Source of the DNA: Tritonibacter mobilis
GTDB lineage: Bacteria > Pseudomonadota > Alphaproteobacteria > Rhodobacterales > Rhodobacteraceae
Assembly (NCBI RefSeq): GCF_001681715.1
Contig: NZ_LNWY01000005.1
Span: 1 to 64,000 of the forward strand
DNA: 64,000 nucleotides
Direction of reading: 5' to 3'
Made by a program: the position numbers and the translations under genes. Shown piece after piece: positions 1-7,964 of the stretch. Within the stretch, counting starts at the first letter, position 1. The number at the start of each line of letters is the position of its first letter. The notes under the pieces were generated by a model, which was not told the origin of the DNA, did no database searches, and was given only the letters and a program-made list of their open reading frames with translations.

Positions 1-489
1 TTTTGTCAACACGTCCTAGATGCAGCTTCTTCACTATTGGCGGGAGGAGCGTCAACAATATCTTTCAGTAAGGACGTTGGGTTGAAATCAGCGAGACGCA
101 ACTCGCCTTATTCGTATATTGCCTCGGTCCAAAGTGAACTCTTGTAGAAACTCAGTGGGCGCTCGAGCCGCTGTTTTGCTCCTCTCTGCGGAGCCGCATG
201 AATAACTGTCACGGCCGCGCGACACGGAAGTCTGTTCCGGGCTGCCTGCGGCCACCAACGGAAGCATCTTCAGCCGTCTAGGCAGGTGACCAGCCCCAAG
301 CCGACCTCCACCGGATTGGTCAAAGCTGCACCGCAGTTTCCGAAACTGGACATTCACCATAGTCGCGCTTGGCCGCGCCTTCTGCAGTGAACTAATCGAG
401 TGTTGACAGTGTATCCGACCGTCAGGATGATCATGGTGGCAACGCAGGGGTGGGGGCTATGCCATACTACAAACGTGTTCAAGAGCCGG
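1..489. other. No supported gene (left edge to IS element)
   Basis: I see no convincing gene here. Open frames are short, lack a ribosome binding site and match nothing I recognise. A run starting at the ATG at 459 is cut by the insertion sequence, so a small disrupted gene is possible but cannot be shown. Confidence 0.4.
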
Positions 490-515
490 TGAAGTGGTCC
501 CAGTTTTTCGGACAG
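490..515 (+). repeat. IS3 terminal inverted repeat, left copy
   Basis: Begins TGAAGTGGTCCCAG and pairs with 1719-1744. The inner 12 bp are conserved with a few mismatches (TCGGACAG shared). This is the end downstream of orfB. Confidence 0.9.
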
Positions 516-551
516 GTCAGCGGCTGATCTAAGGTGTATCCGGGTTGGTTT

Positions 552-1406
552 TCATGCCGCCAATTTCTCGTCTCGGTCGTGCCAGTATGCCTCTCTGGGT
601 GTTCTGCGTTCAAGGGAGGAGTGGGGCCGCTCGGTGTTATAGAACGTCATCCTGTTGCTGATCACCCGCCTGGCCTGGAAGCCGTCGGCGATTTCTTCGA
701 GATAGATCGCCTCCTGCTTGAGCGACCGCCAGAGCCTCTCGATGAAGATGTTGTCCATGTAGCGACTGCGCCCATCCATCGAGATGCGGATGCCCGCTTC
801 CTTCAGCGTTGCGATCCAGGCCGATCCGGTGAACTGTGACCCTTGATCTGTATTCATGATCTCGGGCGGCCCGAAGCGGGCAATGGCCTCATTCAGCGCC
901 TCGACGCAGAAGTCCGCATGCATCGTGTTCGACAGCCGCCAGCTCAGCATCTTGCGCGTGGCCCAGTCCATGATCGCCACCAGGTAGAGGAACCCGTGCC
1001 GGACAGGGATGAAGGTGATGTCGGCGCACCAGACCAGGTTGGGCCGGTCGATCACCATCTTTCTCAGCGGATACGGAAAGACAGGGTGCTGCGGATGCGG
1101 CTGGCTGGTTCTGGGCCGCTTGTAGATCGCCTCAAGGCCCATCTTCGCCATCAGACGGCGTACACGGTGCCGCCCGACCACGATCCCGTCACAGCGCAGA
1201 TAGGCCGCGATCTGGCGGCTGCCAAAGAACGGGTATTTGGTGAACGCCCGGTCGATGTGCTTCATCAGCGCCAGTGTCGCCGCATCGATGCCGACCGGCG
1301 TGTAGTAGAACGCTGACCGGCTCAGCCTCACCAGCCGACATTGCTGGCTGATGCTCAGCTCGGGATGGTTGCGTTGGATCATCGACCGTTTCTTTGCTGG
1401 GCTCAC
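552..1406 (-). CDS. IS3-family transposase OrfB (DDE integrase)
   Basis: Catalytic subunit of the IS3 transposase, which carries out strand cleavage and transfer. An N-terminal HTH_21-like part (about residues 1-100) is followed by an rve integrase core. The DDE residues are visible in WCADITFIP, MNTDQGSQF and the FIERLWRSLKQE segment. Length 284 aa is normal for the family. The start is the GTG at 1406, which overlaps the orfA TGA in a GTGA junction with GAAGGG upstream, so translational coupling is likely. A -1 slippage at the T6G run in the 3' part of orfA would hit a TGA at once, so I do not call a programmed frameshift there. Confidence 0.93.
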   Translation of the reverse strand: MSPAKKRSMIQRNHPELSISQQCRLVRLSRSAFYYTPVGIDAATLALMKHIDRAFTKYPFFGSRQIAAYLRCDGIVVGRHRVRRLMAKMGLEAIYKRPRTSQPHPQHPVFPYPLRKMVIDRPNLVWCADITFIPVRHGFLYLVAIMDWATRKMLSWRLSNTMHADFCVEALNEAIARFGPPEIMNTDQGSQFTGSAWIATLKEAGIRISMDGRSRYMDNIFIERLWRSLKQEAIYLEEIADGFQARRVISNRMTFYNTERPHSSLERRTPREAYWHDRDEKLAA

Positions 1407-1678
1407 TTCTTGAGCCCTTCAGACAAAAAATCGTTCTCGACCGCCAACCTCCCGATCTTGGCATGCAGTTCCCTGACCTCCGCCTCAGTCGGGCCAGCCT
1501 GCTTGCCACCGGAGAACACGTCCGCCATGCCTTCAATGGCTTGCCGCTTCCACGTGCTCACCTGGTTCGGGTGCAACTGATGCCTTGCCGCGATCTCCTG
1601 CACGGTTTTGTCGCCACGCAGCGCTTCTAACGCCACCTTGGCCTTGAACTGATCTGTAAAATTCCGGCGCTTCGCCAT
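1403..1678 (-). CDS. IS3-family transposase OrfA
   Basis: DNA-binding accessory protein of the IS, 91 aa. The N-terminus (KRRNFTDQFKAKVALEAL) is the typical HTH_8/Tnp_1 start, and the C-terminal third forms a leucine-rich helix (ELHAKIGRLAVENDFL) used for multimerisation with OrfB. It overlaps orfB by 4 nt and is the first gene of the element. It is expected to bind the terminal repeats and to act alone as a repressor or with OrfB as transposase. Confidence 0.92.
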   Translation of the reverse strand: MAKRRNFTDQFKAKVALEALRGDKTVQEIAARHQLHPNQVSTWKRQAIEGMADVFSGGKQAGPTEAEVRELHAKIGRLAVENDFLSEGLKK

Positions 1679-1718
1679 CTTCGTATCCTTCCACTGTGGT
1701 TGGATACACCTTTGACAA

Positions 1719-1744
1719 CTGTCCGATTTCCTGGGACCACTTCA
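1719..1744 (-). repeat. IS3 terminal inverted repeat, right copy
   Basis: Ends CTGGGACCACTTCA, the reverse complement of the left end. It lies about 40 bp upstream of the orfA start and probably overlaps the transposase promoter. Confidence 0.9.
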
Positions 1745-1965
1745 AGGTACGCCGCGCCGGAAAGATTGGGCGCAACATTCGGTTTACCTGCAACGCCGTC
1801 AAGGCGATGAGCGACATGAGCCGGTAGTCTTGACAACGGTCATGAGGGTTCTTTTTGCCGATGGCCAATAGTGCAACGCGCCACTTTTTTGCCTGAATAT
1901 GTGCGCACAACGGGCGCAATGATACTCAAAAGCTTACACAGGCTTTTCATTTTTTGGAGATTTCA

Positions 1966-2889
1966 GTGCGCCATCTGTTCCTCATAGTTGCGCTTGGCCT
2001 TTCGGCATGTTCTGCTTCGAATTCCGATGTTGATAGGAGTCCAGTCTTCGCCAAGACGCCCCTGCCTAACAATAGTGCTTTAAGCTACCATTTCTCTCCC
2101 TACACCGTAGGTGGCAACACTCAAAGCTTGACTCTTAAAATCGGATTTAGAGAAACCTCCAGGAGAGGTGGCAACCCTGTCATTCCTGTCTCCGCTTCCC
2201 GATTGGCAGCCTATACCGACGCACGTATATCGGGTCGAGGTATGGAGCATGCTTTGGCGGGTATCGCGACGGAGTTGGCGAGGCGAACTTATTGTCCGGA
2301 AGGCGCAATCCAGCTGGCACCCACCGGGGCACGAACACATTTCAACCCGGATCAATTTGCGGCGGTTCTTGGTTCTCAGGCGAATTACCCGAAGCCGAAA
2401 GGTCGCGTGGAGCAGGTGCCGCCAATCGAAGCAAACGCGACTGGTGGCACAGTTAGGCTCAAATGCGATAGTCCCAACCCCTACGTAACGCCTGTGGCTG
2501 CTCTGGAGCAGCAGCTGTCAGCTCCGCAACTTCGGGCGCTAGCGTCTGGCCGCACGCATCGCAGCTATTCGAAACAACATGGTACCCAAGTCGAATACCT
2601 AGCTCCGGATGGAAACGCATATCTTTGGTATCCTGGCAATACGCGCGTTGTTGCCGGCACATGGCGCGTTGAGCAGAATGACCAGAATCCCAAGGCGGGT
2701 GTGATTTGCTATGCGTATCGCAATTCCCACAATCCCGCGCTTGGGCTGCGCAGTGGGGAGCAGTGTATAACCGCGCGCAGCTTTAACAGCGGACAACACG
2801 ATGCTCGGAGTGGTGACTTGTTCAATCTGCGGACAGGGCACATTCCATATGTTCTACCCAAGCGCGACCTATCGTTTGAGGAGCTCTGA
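1966..2889 (+). CDS. Hypothetical lipoprotein
   Basis: A secreted lipoprotein of about 307 aa with no family I recognise. The start is set at GTG 1966 because TTGGAG sits 6-7 nt upstream; a TTG at 1954 is in frame but has no binding site. The signal peptide (RHLFLIVALGLSAC) ends in a clear LSAC lipobox, so the mature protein starts at the Cys and should be membrane-anchored. The body is rich in Asn, Ser and Gly, with four or five Cys and an aromatic patch (YLWYPGNTRVVAGTWRV). Base composition is visibly more AT-rich than the metabolic operons, and it sits between an IS and a tRNA gene, which suggests acquisition by transfer. Confidence 0.7.
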   Translation: MRHLFLIVALGLSACSASNSDVDRSPVFAKTPLPNNSALSYHFSPYTVGGNTQSLTLKIGFRETSRRGGNPVIPVSASRLAAYTDARISGRGMEHALAGIATELARRTYCPEGAIQLAPTGARTHFNPDQFAAVLGSQANYPKPKGRVEQVPPIEANATGGTVRLKCDSPNPYVTPVAALEQQLSAPQLRALASGRTHRSYSKQHGTQVEYLAPDGNAYLWYPGNTRVVAGTWRVEQNDQNPKAGVICYAYRNSHNPALGLRSGEQCITARSFNSGQHDARSGDLFNLRTGHIPYVLPKRDLSFEEL

Positions 2890-2974
2890 CTCGGTTACTT
2901 CTCAGAAAAGAGGCGGAGGTGCGTTGTGCGTGGTAAGAAACCAAGGGGCGCCGTTGGTAGCAAAGGAGACCCCA

Positions 2975-3175
2975 ATGGCAACTGAAAAACCGCTCGAACT
3001 TGAAGCCGCCGAGAAATGCTGCGCGATCAACGAAAGGCTGCAATGTGGAAGCTGCGCCGAGGCGTTCGAACACGCTTATGGCGACAACCAGGTGTGCTTT
3101 GCAGGAAACTGCATATTTCGCTTCCTGCGCTTCGCTGACCTTGAAGCAAAGCGCGGCATCCGCAGCGCCGGCTGA
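2975..3175 (+). CDS. Cys-rich small hypothetical protein
   Basis: A possible 66-aa protein. An AAAGGAG ribosome binding site lies 7-8 nt before the ATG at 2975; the frame is open further upstream but without a better start. It has six Cys residues arranged CC-x8-C-x2-C-x11-C-x5-C in the first 45 residues, which could bind a metal or an Fe-S cluster, followed by a basic C-terminus. No family is recognised. It starts 85 bp after the lipoprotein gene and could be co-transcribed. Coding status is uncertain. Confidence 0.4.
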   Translation: MATEKPLELEAAEKCCAINERLQCGSCAEAFEHAYGDNQVCFAGNCIFRFLRFADLEAKRGIRSAG

Positions 3176-3553
3176 GCAGTCTTGAAGGTCCGCTAACGGG
3201 AAGTTCTTTGCGCCCGCAGTAGAGTATTCGCCGCACCTTGTTCGAATGTCGCGATTGGGCTGGCTGCGGACATCGACGCCCGTTTCATGAATGGCAGTCC
3301 ATGTCCGCACTGCTGACCTTCAGGCACAATGCAGCGAAGAGCCGCCCGGGTAGCCCACCCGATCAGAGGCAAGGCTTCTGACGAAAAGAGCAGACCTATG
3401 TGGTGCTGTTCACCACGGGTTATGCTGAAAGACCGTTCTATCCCAGTGTGCTAGAAGAATCCTTCGATACGGCACCTCAAGTCTCTTGACAGGGGGTGTG
3501 CATGAAAAACGCCAAAACGTGCAAGCTTATGCTTCATTGGCAATGAAAGAACA
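3176..3553. other. Intergenic, no gene seen
   Basis: About 380 bp downstream of the 3' end of the tRNA gene. No ORF has a binding site or a family match. The sequence could be decayed remnants of inserted DNA, which often gather at tRNA 3' ends, but I see no repeat that proves it. Confidence 0.4.
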
Positions 3554-3631
3554 TGGCGAGCCGTGGAGGACTCGAACCCCCGACCTGAGAATTAGAAGTT
3601 CCCTGCTCTAATCCAGCTGAGCTAACGGCCC
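3554..3631 (-). tRNA. tRNA-Arg (anticodon UCU)
   Basis: Read on the minus strand, a full cloverleaf folds: acceptor GGGCCGT/ACGGCTC (one G-U pair), D arm GCTC...GAGC, anticodon stem GGGAA/TTCTC with the 7-nt loop CTTCTAA (anticodon TCT), and T arm GGGGG-TTCGAGT-CCTCC. The 3' CCA is encoded at 3554-3556. It reads AGA codons, which are rare in this GC-rich genome. Confidence 0.95.
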
Positions 3632-3786
3632 GTCTTAGAGAGGGTGTATCAGGGAATTTCCGAAGTATGTCAACTTAGGGTCGCGGGCCGAAAAACCTTT
3701 TTCCCAAGTGCGTTGGCAGACAGGCGGAGCAGGTGAGATCGTTTGTGCTGCGCGACCTTTTCACAAACCTCGTCGCCTGCGCGCGC

Positions 3787-4122
3787 TTATTCCTTGTCAC
3801 TTGGATCTGGCGTGGGGGCATCTGGGGTGTCATCGGGCGAAAGTTCCGCCAGCGCGTCAAGCGCCACCCCGTCCAGCAAATCGCCCTGACGCTCCGCGAG
3901 GAAGCGGGCGGTGTCGGCGGGGAATTTGTTCAGTTCACGTAAAAAGGTGACCTGTGCGCGCCGCAGCGCCGTGAGCGCTTGATCAAATGCACTCTGATCA
4001 CCCGAAGCGCGCGCGACTTGCAAGGCGGCGGCCTGCGTTTCCATCTGCTGAAAAGCCTGTTTCAGATTGGTGTCGTCCGGTTCTAACCGGTCCATGCCGT
4101 CGCCTGGAACGGACTCATCCAT
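3787..4122 (-). CDS. Small acidic hypothetical protein
   Basis: A 111-aa soluble protein of unknown function. The ATG at 4122 has CGGAG 6 nt upstream. The middle (about residues 18-80) is strongly helical, rich in Ala, Gln and Leu, and could form a coiled coil; the C-terminus is an acidic, Pro-rich tail (DDTPDAPTPDPSDKE). There is no signal peptide. It lies 417 bp downstream of the subtilisin-like protease on the same strand, so it may belong to that group, but the gap argues for its own promoter. Confidence 0.6.
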   Translation of the reverse strand: MDESVPGDGMDRLEPDDTNLKQAFQQMETQAAALQVARASGDQSAFDQALTALRRAQVTFLRELNKFPADTARFLAERQGDLLDGVALDALAELSPDDTPDAPTPDPSDKE

Positions 4123-4539
4123 CGACTACTCCGGGGCAGCATTGGGCCACTTGCACCGCCGCGCCGTTCTCCTCCATGAGGAGAATTTTGGCACGGCAAG
4201 CGCCCGAGAGATACCAACACATCACTCTTGAACCACGCTCTCGGAGGACACTCTCTTATTCCATCTTGGATCGCCGGCGGCCCCTCATGGGACTGGGGGC
4301 CGCCGAAACTGCGTAGCTTGCACAGCGCGATACACACCAACCATATCACTCTGTACGGAACCAGCTCACGCTTGCTTGGCGGAACTACTCAATACTCACA
4401 TCTACACTTTGGTACTAAAAAGGTCTTTTCACTCAACGGCATGTCCGCACTCACAAGACCAGTATGCCGCTGCCCGCCTCTCAATGCACCTGCTGGCGCG
4501 TGATGAATTCGTGAAAAAAGTGTAAACGCTGTGAAGCTT
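4123..4539. other. Intergenic between protease gene and small acidic gene
   Basis: No gene supported. An 8-bp perfect hairpin (TTCTCCTC-CAT-GAGGAGAA, 4167-4185) lies just upstream of the small gene and could be a terminator or operator. Otherwise nothing recognised. Confidence 0.4.
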
Positions 4540-6612
4540 CTAGTTAAAGGAGTGATCCAAACTAGCCTCATCCGGAGGCAGACCACCTACGCCGCTGCGC
4601 TCGGCAGGGTGGTGCGGTGCACGGCTGGCAAAGCTCTGTACCGGGGCAAACCCTGCGGGATCGTCTTTTGCGGACTGGTGCCATTTCGCCAGTTCCTGCG
4701 CCAGCCTGCGCGTCACCAAAGGCGCCGCAACGCTGGTGCCCGACATGCGCACCCGGCTGCCGCTTCGCGATCCTGCGCCAAGACGTCCGCGCAGGGCGGG
4801 GCCGTCGTCCGCGCAGGCATGAAGGCTCACAGTCGCCCCTTCAGCCAAAGGTCCCCCCGGACCGGCGGAGGAATAGTCCCCAAGCTGTTCACGCCGCACG
4901 AAAGACGCCGCCACGGTGACCAGCTGCGCGCCGCCAGAAAGCGCATTGAGCGTGCCTGCGCGGGTGATGCTGCATCCTGTGGTGTGAAGCTCTGTTTCGG
5001 GAAACCCATCATCATCAAAGCTGCGATACGCCGGGTCTACCAGCGTTGAGCGCTGACGCAGCGGATTGATCTGACGCGGCACATCATTGCGCAGCACCAG
5101 CAGTTCGATATCGCGCGCTTCGGTCTGGCCCGGAGCCAGCGCGATCTCGACGATCCAGTCGCCGCAAGGTGGCAGCGGGCGGTACGGGTCGGCCGCCGCA
5201 TTGGGCGGCAGAGCAACGGTGACGATCTCCACCCCGGTGCCCTCCACCGCCCCGTCGACCGGGGAGAAATCCCGCTGGAAGCCGTGATAGATCCCGAACT
5301 GGGCAAAGCCCTTATCCGTCGCACTGCTCTGATCCTTCTTCATGACCAATTGCAGGGCGGTATCGATGCGGATGGGCGCCTTGGGCATCGCGGGCGCAAA
5401 CACCCCGGCCCCGGTTGGCGGCGTCACCTTGACCGAGAGGGAGGAATAGTCCGGTTTCAAACCACGCTGGCTGACGGCGATTTCCATATAGGTGGAGCCG
5501 CGATTGTCGGGGGCGACACGCAGAACCGCGCGGTGCGGGCGACCCGGCGCGATATTGGCATGCGCCGCAAGACGCGATTGCAGCGTATTGCCCGCAGGCA
5601 ACACCACCCGCATCGGCACCTTATGCCTGCGATGCCAATACGCCATGGCCTGCTCCAGCGCGGAGGCCACCAGATGGCCACCGTTCTTGCCCACCCCACC
5701 CAGACCAAAGCTGAGGTTGATAATGAGCGGGAAGGCCGCATCCGCCGCACGCATCATGGCTTCGGTGCGGCGCATAATATCGTGAACGCCAAGGATCATG
5801 GCCCCGGCCATAAAGGTGGCTGCCGTATCGCTGACCATCGCCGTGGGCAGGTTCACCGCCACAATCGGGAATTTCTCTGGTGCGGCGTCCATCTCGTCTC
5901 CGCGCCCCGCGCCCGCCGCCAGATCCGCGACATGGGTGCCATGCAGGCGACGATAGCGAAACGGCCCGCTCCCCTTTTTGCCAATGGGGGGAAGGTTGCG
6001 ATAGAAACGGTCCTCGTCGTAACCCGCCTCTTGCAGGCGCTGTTCAATCTCGGCGCGGCTGAACACATGGCCAAAGGGGACATCCGCGCTGCCGGCCCGC
6101 AGGCATTGCGCGTCCTGTTGCCAGAGAGAGGCAAATCGGCTGCGTTGCCCCGCATCCATGCGAAACGCAGGATGCGCAAAGGCGATGCCATCGTCGATCA
6201 CCCCGATCACCGTGCTGTCTTTGGGCACTAAGGGCACCTCCGCCGCACCGGTGCCGGGCCCGGTTGCCAATGTGCAATCTGCAGCGTCGGGCAGAACAGG
6301 GGCGATCAGCGTACGATCCCGCAGCCCGTCGCGCATGCGGGCCATCAGGGTATCCAGTGGCCCCTCCTCCTCCTGATCCGGCAGCGGCAGTCCCTTGTGT
6401 AAGGCCTGCCCCTGATCCGTCGTCAGCAGCAAGGGCGGCAGGCCAGCCACGGCATCCGGTGCCTCAAGATCCAGCGCCAGAAGGCGGGTATTCAGGCCCT
6501 CCTCTCCGGCGGCGCGCAATTCGTCATCCAGCGTGTACCACCAATGCGCCGAAGGGTGCCGGGGCAGCGGGCGCAGTGGCCCGGCCCGGTCTTGTCGCCA
6601 AAAGAGCGTCAT
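4540..6612 (-). CDS. Subtilisin-like (S8) serine protease, no signal peptide
   Basis: A probable intracellular S8-family endopeptidase of about 690 aa. The catalytic triad is visible: Asp in TVIGVIDDGIAFAHP (about residue 140), His in LHGTHVADLAAG (about 226) and Ser in MSGTSVAAPLV (about 627). The large insertion between His and Ser is typical of big subtilases. There is no signal peptide and no clear pro-domain; the first 120 residues are a non-catalytic region. The start is ATG 6612, with AGGAGG 7 nt upstream; the in-frame GTG at 6618 lies too close to that site. It follows the haloperoxidase-like gene with a 2-bp gap, so the two are translated from one mRNA. The substrate is unknown. Confidence 0.88.
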   Translation of the reverse strand: MTLFWRQDRAGPLRPLPRHPSAHWWYTLDDELRAAGEEGLNTRLLALDLEAPDAVAGLPPLLLTTDQGQALHKGLPLPDQEEEGPLDTLMARMRDGLRDRTLIAPVLPDAADCTLATGPGTGAAEVPLVPKDSTVIGVIDDGIAFAHPAFRMDAGQRSRFASLWQQDAQCLRAGSADVPFGHVFSRAEIEQRLQEAGYDEDRFYRNLPPIGKKGSGPFRYRRLHGTHVADLAAGAGRGDEMDAAPEKFPIVAVNLPTAMVSDTAATFMAGAMILGVHDIMRRTEAMMRAADAAFPLIINLSFGLGGVGKNGGHLVASALEQAMAYWHRRHKVPMRVVLPAGNTLQSRLAAHANIAPGRPHRAVLRVAPDNRGSTYMEIAVSQRGLKPDYSSLSVKVTPPTGAGVFAPAMPKAPIRIDTALQLVMKKDQSSATDKGFAQFGIYHGFQRDFSPVDGAVEGTGVEIVTVALPPNAAADPYRPLPPCGDWIVEIALAPGQTEARDIELLVLRNDVPRQINPLRQRSTLVDPAYRSFDDDGFPETELHTTGCSITRAGTLNALSGGAQLVTVAASFVRREQLGDYSSAGPGGPLAEGATVSLHACADDGPALRGRLGAGSRSGSRVRMSGTSVAAPLVTRRLAQELAKWHQSAKDDPAGFAPVQSFASRAPHHPAERSGVGGLPPDEASLDHSFN

Positions 6613-6614
6613 GT

Positions 6615-7814
6615 TCACACCTCCTGCAGAGCTGCGCTGCGATGCAACTCATCGACACAGGTCTGCCAGAGCCAATGCAGTTGCGGACTATGACGCAGCG
6701 CTAGATCCACGGTGGTCAGTGTGGTCACGGTCTGATCGTTGATCGCGCAACCGGTGCGCAGCGCATCCAGCGTGTCGATGTTGTAATCCGCCGCGCCAAA
6801 GGCCTGCATCTGCGCGTCCAGTTGACGCCATTGCAGTGGCGCTGCTTCTGTCTCATTCGGAGCGTGCGTTTGAACGCGCGCCAGCACATACCGCGCCAGC
6901 GTATCGCCCAACACTGCACCAGCGGCGCTGTCGACCGGGAAATGCACCCCCGCCACCGTGCGACTGACGGCAATACGCACCGCGAGACGGTCACATTGGC
7001 TGCAGAATTGCGACAGCCAAGACTCGGCATCGCCTTGCAGAGTTGTCGCAAGCTCTTCGGCCATCGCCTTGAACAATGTCGCGAGAAAGATCGCCTCGGT
7101 CGCGTGGCCGCTGGGCAAAGTGCCGTGGTCCGGGGTCTGTATCATGGGCTGCACTTGCGCAGAAAAACTCGCCGGGCGCGGGCAGCCAAACCCGTGTTTG
7201 ATGCGAAACTGGACGGTTGCGCAAAAGCGCAGAGCCGCCGCAATGAACCGGAATATGGCCTTGCTGCGCGCCGGGTGAAAATGCGCCAGCGCCGAGAAGA
7301 AAGACGTCAAATCAGAGAGTTGAACATCGATCTCCTCCATCCGGTCCGCACGTAAGTCTGCATAGTGATGCAGGTAATCCAACTGCTGTTCAAAGATATC
7401 CGCCCCCGGCGCTGCAAGACGCATGAGGTCGACCTTTGACGCGCTGCCAAGGGCATCGGCGTGACAAAGATAAGCCACCCCATCGGGCGCATCCGTTTCT
7501 TGTGCCACCAGATTGATCACCACAGGTGCGATCAGCTCATAGTCGATCACCGCAGCCTGCGGCGTGCCCGCCAGATGTTCGAGGCTTGCGGTGTCAAAAC
7601 GGCTGACGGCCTTGGCAGCGGGCGGTTGCCAATTGCCGATGATGCCCTCGCGGCTGAGCATAAGCGCGGTCATCATGGCCGCACTATGGTTTGAGCCGGG
7701 AAACCCGGCCCCCGTTTGGCCGGTATGACCGGTGTGACCCGAAGGCCAAGCTACACCACTTTGTCCCGTGTGGCCTGTATGTCCTGTATGTCCAAATCGC
7801 GCCATTGTCCCCAT
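6615..7814 (-). CDS. PAP2 / vanadium-haloperoxidase-like protein
   Basis: Member of the superfamily that includes vanadium-dependent haloperoxidases and type 2 phosphatidic acid phosphatases. The three motifs are present: KHGFGCPRP (K-x6-RP), PSGHATEAIFLATLF, and SRTVAGVHFPVD (SR-x5-H-x3-D). The 399-aa size, soluble character and lack of membrane segments fit the haloperoxidase side better than lipid phosphatases. The activity (halide oxidation or phosphatase) cannot be decided by eye. The N-terminus carries Gly-His-Thr triplet repeats. The start is ATG 7814, with ATG 7805 as an alternative. It is the first gene of a pair with the S8 protease. Confidence 0.8.
   Translation of the reverse strand: MGTMARFGHTGHTGHTGQSGVAWPSGHTGHTGQTGAGFPGSNHSAAMMTALMLSREGIIGNWQPPAAKAVSRFDTASLEHLAGTPQAAVIDYELIAPVVINLVAQETDAPDGVAYLCHADALGSASKVDLMRLAAPGADIFEQQLDYLHHYADLRADRMEEIDVQLSDLTSFFSALAHFHPARSKAIFRFIAAALRFCATVQFRIKHGFGCPRPASFSAQVQPMIQTPDHGTLPSGHATEAIFLATLFKAMAEELATTLQGDAESWLSQFCSQCDRLAVRIAVSRTVAGVHFPVDSAAGAVLGDTLARYVLARVQTHAPNETEAAPLQWRQLDAQMQAFGAADYNIDTLDALRTGCAINDQTVTTLTTVDLALRHSPQLHWLWQTCVDELHRSAALQEV
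7713..7793 (-). repeat. Gly-X-Y triplet repeat in haloperoxidase-like gene
   Basis: Codons for residues 8-34 encode two blocks of collagen-like triplets: GHTGHTGHTGQS and GHTGHTGQT, split by GVAWPS. At DNA level these are near-identical 9-bp units, which can expand or contract by slippage. Confidence 0.85.
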
Positions 7815-7849
7815 CCCCCAGATGATTGATGCCGTGCCGATCCCACTGA

Positions 7850-7874
7850 GCAGCTGCTTTAGAAAAGCAGCTGC
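7850..7874. terminator. Perfect 11-bp hairpin between regulator and haloperoxidase-like gene
   Basis: GCAGCTGCTTT, a 3-nt loop (AGA), then AAAGCAGCTGC. It lies in the 150-bp gap between the SARP-type regulator and the gene pair it precedes. There is no long T-tract on either strand, so it may be an operator or an attenuator rather than a strong terminator. Confidence 0.55.
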
Positions 7875-7964
7875 CTCACTGCAGGTACCGTGAAAAGTTC
7901 GTGAGAACCGGCGGAGCCGCTGGCGGAAAAGCCTGCGCGCCCTAAAGGCAATTCGGGGCGTGGA

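Larger units (their letters stand above)
490..1744 (-). mobile_element. IS3-family insertion sequence
   Basis: A complete two-ORF IS3-type element of about 1.25 kb. The ends are imperfect inverted repeats of about 26 bp whose outer 14 bp (TGAAGTGGTCCCAG) match perfectly. Inside are orfA (helix-turn-helix) and orfB (DDE integrase), read on the minus strand. Both ORFs look intact, so the element may be active. No 3-4 bp target duplication is evident: flanks are ...GCCGG on the left and AGGTA... on the right. This could mean decay or recombination after insertion. The IS subgroup is not assigned. Confidence 0.93.

Noticed and set aside
88-360. 90-codon minus-strand ORF at the left edge.
   Set aside because: No ribosome site, no recognisable fold and a composition like translated noncoding DNA.
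1380-1445. T6G run in orfA as a -1 programmed frameshift site for a fused transposase.
   Set aside because: The -1 frame meets TGA two codons later, before orfB begins. The GTGA overlap with GAAGGG upstream better explains orfB translation.
4115-4177. 20-codon ORF (ATG 4177, minus strand) with a Cys-Cys pair next to the protease group, a possible peptide substrate.
   Set aside because: The sequence before the ATG is CTCCTC, the opposite of a ribosome site, and the region is a simple hairpin. No precursor family recognised.
4525-4562. On the minus strand the protease 3' end reads GGATCACTCCTTT, close to the 16S rRNA 3' end.
   Set aside because: It is the coding end of the S8 protease (LDHSFN stop) and no other rRNA sequence is around; chance match, with one base missing compared with the true anti-Shine-Dalgarno.
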